From assembly GCA_963678675.1 (NCBI GenBank), contig OY783199.1:11460708-11524707 (forward strand): a DNA stretch of 64,000 bases. The letters are read 5' to 3'. Positions 9,740 through 21,084 of the stretch are shown here, piece after piece. The notes under the pieces were generated by a model. That model was given only the letters and a program-made list of their open reading frames with translations, was not told the DNA's origin and searched no databases. How positions within the stretch are numbered: position 1 is the first letter of the stretch; every line of letters begins with the position of its first letter. Source of the stretch: Xiphydria camelus (lineage: Eukaryota > Arthropoda > Insecta > Hymenoptera > Xiphydriidae). Position numbers and translations under genes: made by a program.

Positions 9740-11052
9740 ATATATATATATATATAAATGAATGTTTGTCTGTCTGTATGTCTTTTATGCCTTCCTAAAC
9801 CGTTCATCCGATTGCGATGAAATTTTGGGAAATGGTTGAACGCATGCCCGCGATGGTTTCTGAGTTAGTAAATCTTATACAGGGTGTTCAAAAAGTCCCG
9901 GTACGGCCGATTATCTCAACGGGAAAACATTTTAGAGAAAAATGTTTAATACAAAACTTTAAGGATTTTCCCTTGGCTACCCAGTGGTCGTATTGGATTT
10001 GACCTTGACCGTGACCTTTAAGGTAATATCAAATGCCTTCCTAAACCGTTCATCCGATTGCGATTAAACTTTGGGGAATGGTTGGACGCATGCCTGCGCA
10101 GGTTTCTGAGTTAGTAAATCTTATACAGGGTGTTCAAAAAGTACCGGTACTGATGATTATTATGCCTTCCTAAACCGTTCATCCGATTGCGATGAAAAGT
10201 TGGGGAATGGCTGGTCGCATGCCCGCGAAGGTTTCTGAGTTAGTAAATCTTATACAGGGTGTTCAAAAAGTACCGGTACGGATGATTATTATGCCTTCCT
10301 AAACCCTTTATCCGATTGCGATGAAAATTTGGGGAACAGTTGGACGCATATCCGCGAAGGTTTGAGTTAGTAAATCTTATACAGGGTGTTCAAAAAGTAC
10401 CGGTACGGATGATTATTATGCCTTCCTAAACCGTTCATCCGATTGCGATGAAACTTTGGGGAATGGTTGGACGCATGCCCGCGAAGGTTTCTGAGTTAGT
10501 AAATCTTATAAAAGGTGTTCAAAAAGTACCGGTACTGATGATTATTATGCCTTCCTAAACCGTTCATCCGATTGCGATGAAAAGTTGGGAAATGGTTGGA
10601 CGCATGCCCGCGAAGGTTTCTGAGTTAGTAAATCTTATAAAAGGTGTTCAAAAAGTACCGGTACGGATGATTATTATGCCTTCCTAAACCGTTCATCCGA
10701 TTGCGATAAAAATTTGGGGAACAGTTGGACGCATATCCGCGAAGGTTTCTGAGTTAGTAAATCTTATACAGGGTGTTCAAAAAGTCGAACTATACTTGAC
10801 CTAAATTTGACCTCCGCTGACAATAAAGGTAACATGAAAAAAATGGTCAAGGACACATTTGAACGTGAAAAAAAATTAATTTGACCTTGATATAACCTTG
10901 AAGGTCATGGTTAAGGTCAAATCCAATATGACCATTGCGTAGCCCGGGAAAAATACTAAAAGTTTTGTATTAAAAATGTATTTAAACAATGGTGGACGGA
11001 CAAAATCAATCCACAATCTACCCGTGCGAAGCCAGGACGGGCTGCTAGTACT
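9740..11052. mobile_element. Helitron-like non-autonomous insert nested in the TIR element
   Basis: It starts with a TATATA run and AAATGAATGTTTGTCTGTCT and ends CCGTGCGAAGCCAGGACGGG, then CTGCTAGT. This start and this end are typical of a widespread class of invertebrate non-autonomous repeats often grouped with Helitron-like elements. The class assignment is from memory of the pattern and is tentative. The right part (10,790-10,990) holds TTGACCTTGA words repeated from the left part. Confidence 0.5.
9787..10803 (+). repeat. Seven tandem copies of a ~129-bp unit
   Basis: Units start ATGCCTTCCTAAACCGTTCA at 9,787, 10,033, 10,162, 10,291, 10,418, 10,547 and 10,676. The first is followed by ~120 extra bp, the rest are regular. 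Each unit ends with TATACAGGGTGTTCAAAAAG, then T(A/C)C(C)GGTAC. Two units carry AAAAGGTG in place of ACAGGGTG. High similarity indicates recent expansion. Confidence 0.95.
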
Positions 11053-11191
11053 AAATAGAAATGATTAATTACGCTGTAAGTTGAAAACTAATGGAAATCG
11101 AATAAGGATATATGAGTTTTTTTTTACATTATTATCTTGTGTACGATGCACTCCTGGAGTTTAGTCCGATTCTCCCGACTCACCCTGTATA

Positions 11192-11370
11192 TTGGAATGT
11201 TGAATACTCTAGCACGTAATGTCAGTTGTGCATCCTCAGTGAGCGCCGAGGTTTATTATGTATATACTGTACATTGAGGTTATAAAGGAGTGAGCAATAT
11301 TTCAAGATAGTGTAGAGAATATTTTGAACTGAGAATTATGCCTAAATAAAATGCACAGTCGTGTAAAGAA
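11192..11370 (+). repeat. Second copy of the Helitron leader repeat
   Basis: Homologous to 9,040-9,632 without the microsatellite. It leads directly into the Helitron reading frame (MHSRVKN at 11,351). Confidence 0.7.
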
Positions 11371-12932
11371 TACTATTTTCGACAACGTCCTAGAAATGCA
11401 CTTAACAAAGTTTAAAAAAAAGCAAAAGCTAGTACTAAACGTGTCAGGGAATACAGGGCAACGAAAAAAACTGCTAATTTACAAACACTTCGGAACCCTC
11501 CATTGGTTAAGGAAACCGTTTGTATTGACCATCTAAGTGATTGTGATGTGCCTTCGGAGTTACCGAATAATGCGAATAGAATTTCTCATGATATGAATAT
11601 TCCACGTGTTGATAGAAACCTACCAGGACCATCAACAAGGGAGGAGGTCTCGAGGAATAGTGCAGTGAATCCTAATCCACCTTACAAAGACTTTTATCGA
11701 TACAAGAGTATTTATAAAAAATTCGATACAAAATTCAAGAACAATTCTTTCGGTTTTCCTTGCTCAATTTGTGACAGATTATGGTTTCGAGAACATTTAA
11801 AAATCCCAGGACCCCAACATGGAGACATTCTAGACACAATCCTGCCAACAATCAACAGAGAAGAAATTAAATTTTGTGTCACTTGCAAGCAGTTGTCACT
11901 CACCAGGAATAGCATTCCAACATTATCGACATATAATGGCTTTTCATATCGAGGAATATCACACCATCTTCCTCTTCTTGATTTGATATTAGAAAGGCTT
12001 ATCTCACCAAAAATTCCACTTATGCAGATAAGACGTTCACGTCATGGACATGGGCAATACAGAATATTATGGCAGATCATTAATGTTCCAGTTGGCGTGG
12101 ATACAATGGTTAAATATCTTTCAAGTCACCTGGCTGACGATCATTGCATTAATGTCCATATCAAAAAGAAAAAAAATTCACAAATGCAGCTATTTGAGTA
12201 GTCTTATCAACAAAAGAAACATCAAAACTTGGTTACAGTATCTAATACCAACCCCACTCTATCAACTGTATGACATTAAAGTTGATGTTTCTTTTTTCAA
12301 CACCAGTGTCGGTGAAAATCAGGTAAATAATAAGTTCGTCAATAATGTTTATAGTAAAACACAAACTCATTTCATTACTTGTCAGTAGAGATGTCGCGAT
12401 ACGAGACGAGAGTCAAACATCAATCGACAAAAGTCCGTTCATCTTGAAATCAAATAATTTTGGAAGAAAATGTCAAGAGACCTTTTTTGTAGCCAATAAA
12501 ACTCCCCATAACTCCAATGACAGGATAAATATTGTCACTCCACATATTGATATCAATTTACAACAAATAAGTTGGCTGGCTATAAATGCTGCTGCAGTTG
12601 GAGGCATTTGTGCAGCCCAATGTGTAATATTTAGAAGGCGGGCAGAGTGTGGCAATAATAATCGTTATTTACATCACGCCGAATCAAAGAATCAACGATA
12701 GAATAAAATTCATTCACCGAGCATTATTGCCATACACTCCTGCTGGTGCAGCAGAACTAGGAGAAGACTTCCACATGATGCCCATGATTTTAAGCGGTGA
12801 TTTTAATGTGAATTTTGCCTCTGAAGAATCTCAGCCGATTTTAGAATTTTTAGATACTAAATTGAACTTGAGAATGAATATTAATCCAAAAGAGCCAACA
12901 ACCAGATCAGGAACGACAATAGATGCAATATT
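11351..12932 (+). pseudogene. Helitron protein remnant: DUF6570-like N-terminus and endonuclease domain
   Basis: Helitrons move by rolling-circle replication with a Rep-helicase protein. The frames read MHSRVKNTIFDNVLEM, then (11,503-12,201) a cysteine-bearing N-terminal region: PCSICDRLWF, FCVTCKQLSL, IPTLSTYNGF, KIPLMQIRR and INVPVGVDTMV. That is the region preceding Rep in insect Helitrons. A one-base slip in the A-run near 12,173 moves to another frame, giving IHKCSYLSSLINK and TPLYQLYDIKVDV. After a short unclear stretch come VAIIIVIYITPNQ and LSGDFNVNF, TTRSGTTIDAIF, the exonuclease-endonuclease-phosphatase-type domain. The Rep (HUH) and PIF1 helicase domains expected between or around these are absent. 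The frame is cut at 12,932 by the repeat terminus at 12,935. Confidence 0.85.
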
Positions 12933-12934
12933 TT

Positions 12935-13060
12935 GAAGTGAAACTTCTTTGCGGAGGGTACTGAATGCGCGCCCGAGGAGACGAAAAACCGTAACGAAAC
13001 CCACACACTCCACCGCTCTCGATCGTGTCTCACTCATACAGCGCTCTCGACCCTGTCCCA
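12935..13060 (+). repeat. Element terminus with GAAGTGAAACTTC motif, copy 3
   Basis: TTTTGAAGTGAAACTTCTTT, then GCGGAGGGTACTGAATG. The insertion interrupts the Helitron frame exactly after TTIDAIF. The interior (CTCTCGATCGTGTCTC, CACCGCT words) is unlike the 6.7 and 8.5 kb copies. Confidence 0.7.
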
Positions 13061-13149
13061 AAACACCGCTGTCGACTCTGCCCCATTCCGTCGCCCGCGA
13101 TCCTGCCCCATTCCACCGCTCCCGACCGTTCGTACGTTAAAGCCATGTG

Positions 13150-13316
13150 TTGACTTTGCGAGGCTAGCTCGCGAAGCCGCCGCGCGAAGCGTGCTACGTG
13201 TTGGATCGCCTTGGCTAGTGAAGCTGCCGCCGTTCGTTCGTCTACATATTCCGAGGCAAAAATGTCTTAAGGCTGCCTTGCGCGGCGGCCTCGCAAGCCA
13301 GCCTCGCAAAATATGT
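13150..13316. repeat. GC-rich foldback, ~165 bp
   Basis: TTTGCGAGGCTAGCTCGCGA at the left pairs imperfectly with GCGGCCTCGCAAGCCAGCCT and CGCAAAAT at the right. No coding content. Confidence 0.7.
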
Positions 13317-13329
13317 GTTCCGTCGCAAA

Positions 13330-14100
13330 GGGGACTACGTCATTTCTTACCGCTCACTATTATCGCAACCTAAGTAAAACGCACTAATCTAGATCTAATC
13401 TGTACATCGGTCGCAACAGCGAGGCGGGCGGTATGTTTTGGTGAATGGGGGTTGCGAATGCGTTCGCAGTCCCACACCTTTCCCTCAAAACCACCCCGCA
13501 GTGTATCTAATTGTAAACCACGGCTACATCACGGAATTACTGTATCTCTTTGAATCCAATATAATTACCAGTAATATTGTGAGTGCAGTGTTAAATCATT
13601 TCAACTAACCGATACGGTTTAAATCAGCTACACCACATTTTCGGTCACTAGTCGTGTCACGCAGTAGTGCCTTCGGGATTTACGACCTCGAGGAGATCTA
13701 CTCTTGATCGCACATGTTATAGTTATTAATTTGAAACTGAAGAATAAATGAAGCAAAAATCAATCGCGGTTTAGACTGTGCAGAGGGGGTCTGGTTTGTG
13801 TTGCACGAGAGGGTTTCTTCGGGCAATGGAAGCTATTGTTCATATTACGAGGCGACGCAGTGTCGCACCTCCACTAAGAGGACTGTTTAGGCTCACCATA
13901 AATCTAGCATTTAGGACCCTTTTTGGGCGTATCCTTGGGAGAAGCCAGACTAGAGGGCGCAGAGTTACTTGTGAATTGTTTGTATTTCGTTTGTCGCATT
14001 TTTAGTTTTCCGGATTTTACCGCGTCGAGTGGCCGGCCATACGGAGCTCATGTAGTCTGCGATCAGAGTCGCGACTCTTCTTGAGTAACCACCGTGCATG
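13330..14100. other. Unassigned DNA
   Basis: Includes GGTCGCAACAGCGAGGCGGG (13,407) followed by CGGTATG, similar in inverse orientation to 5,500-5,535. The 75-codon frame at 13,778-14,005 has no recognisable domain and I do not call it. Nothing else seen. Confidence 0.4.
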
Positions 14101-14102
14101 TA

Positions 14103-14425
14103 CATTCTTTCGCGCGCGCGCGCGCACGCGTGTGTGTGTGTTAATTTATAATTATTATTGCAAAAAAGGCCACAGAATGGTCGAAATAGTACAGTGACAG
14201 GCAACGTGTGAAATAAACTTTCCATTTCGTAAACGTCAATGAACACTGAACATTCTTTCGCGTGTGTGTTATATTAAAATTATTATGGCAAAAACAGGAA
14301 AACAACGGGCAAAAGAGTTTCGTGAGAGGCAACGTGTAAAGAAAGCGATGACGAATGTACTAGGTACCTAAAACTAGTACAGAACGAAATCGAGGATAGA
14401 GAGAAAGAATTAAATTCATACAATC
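14103..14425 (+). repeat. Imperfect direct repeat carrying the start of a basic reading frame
   Basis: ACATTCTTTCGCG with a CG/TG run, then TTATTATTG and GGCAACGTGT, occurs at 14,103-14,215 and again at 14,253-14,345. In the second copy an ATG at 14,285 opens MAKTGKQRAKEFRERQRVKK and stops soon after. It looks like the basic N-terminus of a transposon protein, but it is too short to name. Confidence 0.45.
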
Positions 14426-14461
14426 AAACATTGATGAATCTGAGCATAGTTAAGGGTGAAA

Positions 14462-14689
14462 AAAAACAACAAAACGTGTGGCCGCCACACGCGGAAGAAG
14501 TGAAACTTCGATACCAGTTTCTCTGAATTTGATTCCGGTGGTATTAGTTTCAATTGGCTCTACGAAGAAGCATAGTAAAAGACTTATATAGAGCCAATTG
14601 AAACTAATACCACCGGAATCAAATTCAGAGAAACTGGTATCGAAGTTTCACTTCTTCCGCGTGTGGCAGCCACACGTTTTGTTGTTTTA
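14462..14689. repeat. Foldback element F1', almost perfect palindrome
   Basis: Same outer 45 bp as the 5,030 foldback, including GAAGTGAAACTTC at 14,497-14,509 and its inverse at 14,642-14,654. The inner arms are a near-perfect inverted pair (CAGTTTCTCTGAATTTGATT, then CCGGTGGTATTAG and AATTGGCTCTA) around a ~25-bp loop. The transcript would form a ~100-bp hairpin. Confidence 0.95.
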
Positions 14690-15102
14690 GATACTTAAAT
14701 AATTCACAGTCACGATTTTTCATATCATATTTCTCATACCACAAACCTATTGTATCTTTTCTAGAACTAGAAAATATGGAAATTAGTGAATAAAGGTTTT
14801 ACAATTTGAAGCAGAAATTACTGGTAGCATTACAGAGAATAGTTTATACTTTATATTAGTACACAGTGTGTGTTATATATGGAGAATATCAAAGTGAACT
14901 ATTATCTCTCTTTTTCTTTGCTTTTAATTTATATTCACTTTTATAACCCCGATCGCAAAGCATGCATTTGCACGCTAGAAGCACGTAGTACTGACACGTA
15001 GTGGCATCACTGTGGTATCACCGTAGTGGGTTCGTGTGACGTGACACAAACTAAGAGCATCGTGGCTACACAGTGAACACACTTACAATTGAAGACCCTG
15101 CT
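14690..15102. other. AT-rich DNA without recognisable features
   Basis: No coding frame, repeat or RNA seen, apart from a short GTAGTGGCATCAC/GTGGTATCACCGTAG word pair near 15,000. Confidence 0.4.
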
Positions 15103-15307
15103 GCAACAAGGAGGTATCTGTGCTTTTTACTATTTTTCAGGAGAGCATTTAAACTGTTTTTTTTATATTTTTGGGAAAAATAATGTAATTACAATTAAAT
15201 TGAAAATGCAATAATGTGAGCCAAATATTATGAAGTCAAATATTTGCAAAAAACTTTGTAATTTTCTGCGAAAAATAATTAAACAGTATACAGATACCTC
15301 CTTGTTG
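15103..15307. repeat. Foldback MITE, ~205 bp
   Basis: CAACAAGGAGGTATCTGT at the left and ACAGATACCTCCTTGTTG at the right are perfect inverses. The inner arms are AT-rich and partly complementary. Confidence 0.85.
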
Positions 15308-15841
15308 CTACCAAAATAAAAAAAAAAAGACAAACCACATGAAATAATCTGTTTTATTAAAGTTTAAGTACATAAGTTTTGGTTATTCTACCGCAATATC
15401 CTCATCGTCTGTATAGTCGGTTTCTTGAGAAGTTGTTAGTTCAGCTGTTAGGGATTGGTAGTAAGTAATATCGGCGAGAGGAACATACTAATTATTAGTG
15501 ATTCACGGCGGGAAGACCCAGTGTTTAAACTCAGTGCAGTCACGGAGCCTCAAGGACGCGCAAACACTTCATAAATTTATTGTGAATGCACTGTCTTCAC
15601 AAAATTTTTAAATTAAAAAATAACAAAATTGATATAATAATGATGTTTTAAACAGTGCAAATTGTACCGAATTATTCCATAAATAATGAATGATTAATTA
15701 TCACAATCGCTACTGTTTTGAAAAAGACAGTAGGTATCAAATTATTTTATAAAACTTAATGAGAAGAACTTTCGAGAGCAGTCACTGTCATGTCCAGTTT
15801 CTATACATGACTGGAGTCGACCGACACCACTTGAAGAGTCA

Positions 15842-15927
15842 GTGGCTCAATTGGTAGAGTGAAAAAGCTTTCCCAGTTTCGAAGCAACTCATTCTAAAGA
15901 CCGCAGGTTTGAGTCTCGGTAGGGTAT
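15842..15927 (+). ncRNA. tRNA-like sequence, probably SINE head or tRNA pseudogene
   Basis: TGGCTCAATTGGTAGAGT matches a pol III A box / D-arm and GCAGGTTTGAGTCTCGG resembles a B box / T-arm. They are ~50 bp apart and followed by an A-rich tail (ATGAAAAAAAAACC). The acceptor and T stems do not pair well, so it is not a functional tRNA. Confidence 0.4.
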
Positions 15928-15929
15928 GA

Positions 15930-17220
15930 AAAAAAAACCGACACTACTAACAATAAGGCGGGTTGGCAGGCGGGCAGCAGCACCGCAAACGGCACGCTCG
16001 ACCTACCACAGCATCGCATCCACACACACGCCAGGCTCTCTGACGCCGCATCCATCGCCACTGGGTCTACATCATCATCTCACGGTGAAAAACCATTGTA
16101 AAGTCACTGCGTGCGTTCCCTTTTTGCAAAATCCACCAACAATAATTTTGACAGCGCACCGTGTTGCCCCAGTGCTTACACGGTACCCACACCACGGACT
16201 GCAGTGTGAATTCTCCGCGTGATAGTAGTGTGCAGTTACGGTGGCGCCACTTTGCTATCGGGGAACTGAAGGAATGAAAAAACAATATTATTATTAAAGT
16301 GCCGAAATATGGAATACCATTTTTTTTTATTAAAATATGTTTTTTCTCAGAAAATATGGTTTGTTATATAAAATTATTTATAGAGGAAATTCTGAAAAGG
16401 TACTTGTGATTATAAGAGATTAAGGTTGTCAGAAATCAAACAATTAACATATAAATAAATAGTTACATTTTTTCGTTTGTCAAGAAAGTGAACCTAATAT
16501 GGAATACCTCATGTATTGATTAAGTTTACGGATATGGTTGATGGCAGGTATATGCATATGTGGCAAACTAAGCTAAGCAAACCAAAAAACAACTTCCTTA
16601 CAAACAAACAAAAAAACAAAAATTTTGCAAGGCATTAGACACAAGTTATTTGCAAAAATCGCAAACATGAGCCCAATGACGGCACAAAATACACTGGATC
16701 CAGATTTCTCTACTACCGTCTTCGGAAAAATTTCTATAGCAAAACATTCAAGCAGCGTCATCATTAGGAAAATTTTTGGTTAATTCGTTAGGTAAATCAT
16801 CACCATACGTTGATGAATTCCATATTAGACACTAACCTCACATAAAATTAAACCCTATTTTTTGCCAAGAAACTAAAACTACAAACTAACAGGACAAGCT
16901 AAACTGACAGAAACCAATACCGACGTTATATAAACATGACATTAAAGATTAAACTTGCACATAAAGACGTTCAATAAACTAAAATGTTTCGCTACAAAAC
17001 AAAAATACATACCATTAATAAAGTTTCGTTATAACCATAACTGTATTTAGAGACTGTATGATACAAAGTAGTGGCGACATCTCTACCAAAAGTTCACTGT
17101 TGTTCAAAAATGCATATTACATGCATATTAGATGATGGGTCTGTTTTAAATTATTAGATAGCAACACAACTATTGAAAATAATTGGATATTCCATATTAG
17201 ACGCCTCCCGTATGGAAATA
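15930..17220. other. Unassigned AT-rich DNA with a recurring GGAATA word
   Basis: ATATGGAATACC occurs at ~16,308 and ~16,498 and its inverse ATTCCATATTAGAC at ~16,812 and ~17,190, so a decayed TIR element is possible. No protein-coding frame seen. Confidence 0.35.
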
Positions 17221-17221
17221 T

Positions 17222-17395
17222 TCATTGGGCCCAAATTGGGGCCCAATTACTAGTTGGGCGCCAATTAGGCAACCCAATCAGTGCCCAATTGGGCTTTCGT
17301 TGGGCTTGTAATGCTCAGCCCAATCTATGCCACATTTGGGCCGCCCAATTGGGCCCCAATTGGGTAACCCTATTTATGCCCAATCAACCTGAAAT
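17222..17395. repeat. Cluster of TTGGGC/GCCCAA palindromic words
   Basis: About a dozen short inverted words such as GGGCCCAATTGGGC and CCAAATTGGGGCCC in 170 bp. The same vocabulary recurs at 26,945-26,985, 36,070-36,165 and 36,325-36,400. Confidence 0.7.
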
Positions 17396-17751
17396 GTTAC
17401 TTTTAATGGATAATAAGATTAATAATGAATAAGAAGATTAATAATAATTAATAAGATTTTATATTTTCTCATAAAATGTACACGAGTAAAATATAAACGT
17501 ATTCAAGCGGAACAATGATTGACACAAATCATACGCGCGGGTTTCCTTAGTTTTTCATAAGTACAATTTAAGAATTTTCTATTTTCATATTTTATAGATT
17601 TATATGCAAGGGGGATTAGGGTGCGATTAATAATGTAAAAGGCCAAGGCCATACAGTAAGAGATAATAATAATATAAACGTATTCTTCAGTTTTTAGGGC
17701 TCTATCATACACTATATACACTACACTACATACACTATATTTATTTAAATA

Positions 17752-18459
17752 TACAGGGTGTTACTTAATGATAGGCCGTAATTGCAAGGGCACATTACTG
17801 AATCTATTTCCAGTAGAAAAGTTCATATTAACATGTGTCCTAAAATGTCTGACTTTCAAGATACAGGACGTCAAAGTTTAAAACAATCGGTTTTTTAATA
17901 ATATCTCAAAGATCCTTGTGCCGATTTTGTTGACATTTGCCACTGTTGTTTATTGTAATAAGATGCTAAGTTAACACTAACTAGAAGATAATTATGAGTT
18001 CCAGTGGCGTCCCGGGGGACAGTCTCACGAATAATATTTTTTTTTCTCAAAAACGAAGAGACAAAAAAGTAATGTCAAGAGACAAAAAAGTTGTATTTTT
18101 AGCTGCTTAATCTGACAAAAATATATAATTTTTTAAAAAGTCAGTGGCGTACACTTTCTTTTGTCAATATTATTCGTGAGATTGTCCCCCGGGACGCCAC
18201 TGGAACTCATAATTATCTTCTAGTTAGTGGTAACTTAGCGTCTTATTACAATAAACACACACAACAGTGCCGAATGTCAACAAAATCGGCACAAGGATCG
18301 TTGAGATATTATTAAAAAACCGATTTTTTTAAAACTTTGACGTCCTGTATCTTGAAAACCAGACATTTTAGGACACATGTTAATATGAACTTTTGTACTG
18401 GATATTGATTCAGTAATGTGCCCTTGCAATTACGGCCTATCATTAATTAACACCCTGTA
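17752..18459. mobile_element. 708-bp palindromic MITE, TACAGGGTGTTAC ends
   Basis: Two arms of ~290 bp are inverted near-copies (TACAGGGTGTTACTTAATGA, then TAGGCCGTAATTGCAAGGGC, GTGCCGATTTTGTTGACAT, GGCGTCCCGGGGGACAGTCT). TA flanks both ends. No coding capacity, as expected for a Tc1/mariner-type MITE. Confidence 0.95.
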
Positions 18460-18520
18460 TATACACTATACAAAAAAAAACAAGCTCGAAGTCGTGAGCA
18501 GACCGGGCAAGCTAAAAATG

Positions 18521-18725
18521 GCGCGTTGCCACGAGTCGACTCAAGTCGAACGATTTGGTAGTTCGACCGTATATAGTCGACTTAAAATTTCTTTGTTATT
18601 AGTCGAATCGCATGAAGTCGCAAGAAGAGCTACTTCGTTCGATTCGACTAATAACAAAGAAATTTTAAGTCGACTACGGTCGAACTACCTAGTCGTTCGA
18701 CTTGAGTCGACTCGTGGCAACGCGC
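18521..18725. repeat. 205-bp foldback built on GTCGA words
   Basis: GCGCGTTGCCACGAGTCGAC, then TCAAGTCGAACGA, is inverted at the right end. The inner arms AAGTCGACT..AAATTTCTTTGTTATTAGTC are also inverted. GTCGA/TCGAC occurs about a dozen times. Confidence 0.9.
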
Positions 18726-18925
18726 TTTAAGAGACTAAAAACTACTCGCTGCAGCTACTCGTTCTCGCGCCGTCGTCTGTCGTATCCTCGCCCCCGGCGT
18801 TGCCACTTCGGCTTCACGGATGCCACGCTCCGCGTTGGACTTCCCTGCCTTCTCGTCGTCCTCCGTCCCAGTCCCTTGCGTAAACCAAAGCCGATTTAAT
18901 GGCCTCGATGGCTGCCTTCTCTAAA

Positions 18926-20522
18926 GGTACGTACAAACCGGCCAACAAAGTGTTGGCAACATGTTGGCAACATATGTTGGTAACATGTTGGTAACATGTT
19001 GGCAACATGTTGGCAACACGTTGGCAACAGGTTGGCAACAGGCGGAACAAGTTGGCAACATAGATGTTGCCAACATCAACTCGTATCTGGATACAGTATT
19101 ACAACGAGCTTTGACAAAAGTATATTTATTTTACAGTTTCAAGATATTAATTTTCATGAAACTCGTACAATCAAATAGGTCGGTTTTGAACGTATAAAAT
19201 AAAGTGAAAAAACTGTTTTCATGAGAAATATGTATATTTTATTAGCATGGGGTCCACTGGACCCCGTGTGACCACTATGGATTAATAAATTATTAATAAA
19301 TTGTCTGTCGTATATTCGCTCAAATGCTCTTCGCATTTCGTCCGTAGACCGGCGTGAGGGAGAAATTCGACACTCCTCGGGCCGTTAAAGCCATAAATTA
19401 GATCCGGGAAAGTTCCTCATTACTACAGGGTCGAAGAGCGACCAGTTAGTTTGAAAACCTGCGAGCGACCGGAACAGCTCGCAAATAAAGTTAATGCATT
19501 GTTTGTCTTCCCTTACCAATTGGTATAATTTTATTTATCCTAAACCCACCACGCAAGATTAATTTGGCGCGTAGTCCGTCGCGCAAAGATGGAACATTGT
19601 TTATTAGAATAGATATTGCGGGAAACGGCTTATTTCGATTCGTCCGTTAATTAACCTTTTCCGGAAAGGGTGTGCGACGGAAAACAGACTCTAGTCTTTA
19701 TGACTGTCCCGTCGTTTGACGGAAAGGATCGGAAGCGTTGAACCCCGTCCGCGAAGGTCCCTGCCACATGTGGTCCCTGCCGGGCCGTGTCAAGTGGGCG
19801 GTAGTATATTTATTTGTATGTACTAGCTTTGCTCCCCAACCCCCGGGGGGTAAGTACCTGGCTCCGCGCATCGGGTCCCAAGGTCGCCGGGGTTTTCGGC
19901 GACACGGTTTTATCCACGCATTTATTAAAAAACTATTTTATATAATAATATATAATAATAAAAAGGAGAAGGAAAGGATTTGATCCAGTCAGTATTTTGA
20001 CATGCCGTGCCGATGACGCGATTAACCACTTTCGTGCGTGGGTCGGAAAATTTACCGTCGCCGCGGCAACGATCCTGTCAAGAAATTTGCGTAGCGGCGG
20101 CGATGGCGGGAGTAGCTGAGCAGGCAAAGAATCCAATAAAAATTATATTATAGTCGGAGAGTTATTTATGATCGATGTGCTATTAAAAGTATTAAAAGAG
20201 GTATGAATCGACTTTCTGAAATTCCGTCCCTTTTGCGTGGATGTTGCGAGGATGTTGTCAACTTTTCCCATTTGAAATGGGAAACACGGATACCAGCAAC
20301 AGGCGACCATTCTCTTTGATGTCATGCCGCCCGCTGTTGCTAGTCGACGGGAGACACGTGGGGATGAACGTGTTGCCAACATGTTGCCAACATTTGTTGG
20401 CTGGTCTGTACTGCTACGCTGTCGACGAGTATCCACCGACGAGTTGCCAACATGTTGCCAACACCGATATCGACGTGTTGCCAACATGTTGCCAACACTT
20501 TGTTGCCCGGTTTGTACGTACC
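18926..20522. mobile_element. Element T, copy 1 (non-autonomous, 1.6 kb)
   Basis: Ends are GGTACGTACAAACCGGGC-like TIRs followed inward by iterations of TGTTGGCAACA: about eight on the left (18,950-19,075) and six on the right (20,370-20,505). The interior is nearly identical to the inverted copy at 56,281-57,823. The interior has GC-rich non-coding sequence (GCGGGAAACGG, TTAATTAACCTTTTCCGGAA) and no transposase. Confidence 0.9.
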
Positions 20523-20664
20523 TTTAAGAAGGGGCTTCCTTGCTGCTCCTTCGAGTTACGGCATCTGACAAAAAACATTACAAAATGATGTATTGCAATC
20601 ATTACTTTGAAAGGTTTTTACTTCGTAAATATATTTAAAAAACAATAATTTACACGAAAAAATA

Positions 20665-21084
20665 TTAATCACTCTCACCTATTATACACCGATGGAGCCT
20701 GAACTCTTTAAGGAGAAACTTGCTAGACGCTTTGCGGACGTTCGTGAATTTAACAGCCAGATCTTTTGCTAAATATTTCTTCATGATGTTCACCACGCTT
20801 TTGGAAATATTTCCTTCTACATCCATGAGCGAGTTGAGAGAAGAAATCTGCAAGTAAAGTTAAAATTTGTAATATATGTAATATTTTTAATACATTATAC
20901 GAGTAACTAATTGAAACGTAAAACTTACAAAATCTTCGCGGAATTTGGTATCCCCCAATTTGTCATCGAATTCCGTAAGATCCGATATATTTTGGAATGG
21001 AAGATTCAAGTTATAGTCCTGCAAGTAGGACTCCAAGTCGTATGCGAAACGAGGGGTTTTTTTTTCGAACGAAGGATCATCCAC
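20665..21084 (-). pseudogene. DUF4806-domain gene fragment, two exons
   Basis: DUF4806 is a short conserved domain of unknown function found in many insect proteins, often in transposon-like families. Read on the minus strand, exon 1 (from about 21,055 down to 20,929) encodes YNLNLPFQNISDL then FDDKLGDTKFREDF and ends at GTAAGT. Exon 2 (20,847-20,665) follows TTTACTTGCAG and encodes ISSLNSLMDVEGNISKSVV, IMKKYLAKDLAVKFT and LHRCIIGESD before a stop. The intron is 81 bp and phase 0. Domain order and the hydrophobic spacing fit DUF4806. The 5' side runs straight into antisense mariner-type transposase sequence (VDDPSFE) near 21,050-21,084, so the upstream exons are lost or the gene was carried by a transposon. 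Confidence 0.75.

Larger units (their letters stand above)
9635..11189. mobile_element. 1.56-kb TIR element with TACAGGGTGAGTC ends
   Basis: The left end (9,635-9,738: TACAGGGTGAGTCGGGAGAA, then TCCAGGAGCG and ACAAGATGATAATGT) matches the reverse complement of 11,080-11,189. TA flanks both sides (9,633-9,634 and 11,190-11,191). The ends are ~105 bp and diverged by a few percent. The interior is filled by a second element with a tandem repeat. No transposase is present. Confidence 0.85.

Noticed and set aside
13778..14005. A 75-codon frame, MEAIVHITRRRSVAPPLRGL and onward
   Set aside because: No domain, no homologue in the window, no splice or promoter context. It is within the length expected by chance.
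15842..15927. A functional tRNA gene
   Set aside because: A- and B-box-like words are present but acceptor and T stems do not pair and the spacing is long. Kept only as a tRNA-like or SINE candidate.
19738..19983. An 81-codon frame conserved in both copies of element T
   Set aside because: The copies are ~98-99% identical over their whole length, so conservation of the frame carries no information. It has no domain and does not start with ATG.
18950..20510. Regularly spaced TGTTGGCAACA repeats considered as a CRISPR-like or telomere-like array
   Set aside because: No unique spacers of constant length and no cas genes. They are subterminal repeats of element T and recur in its second copy.
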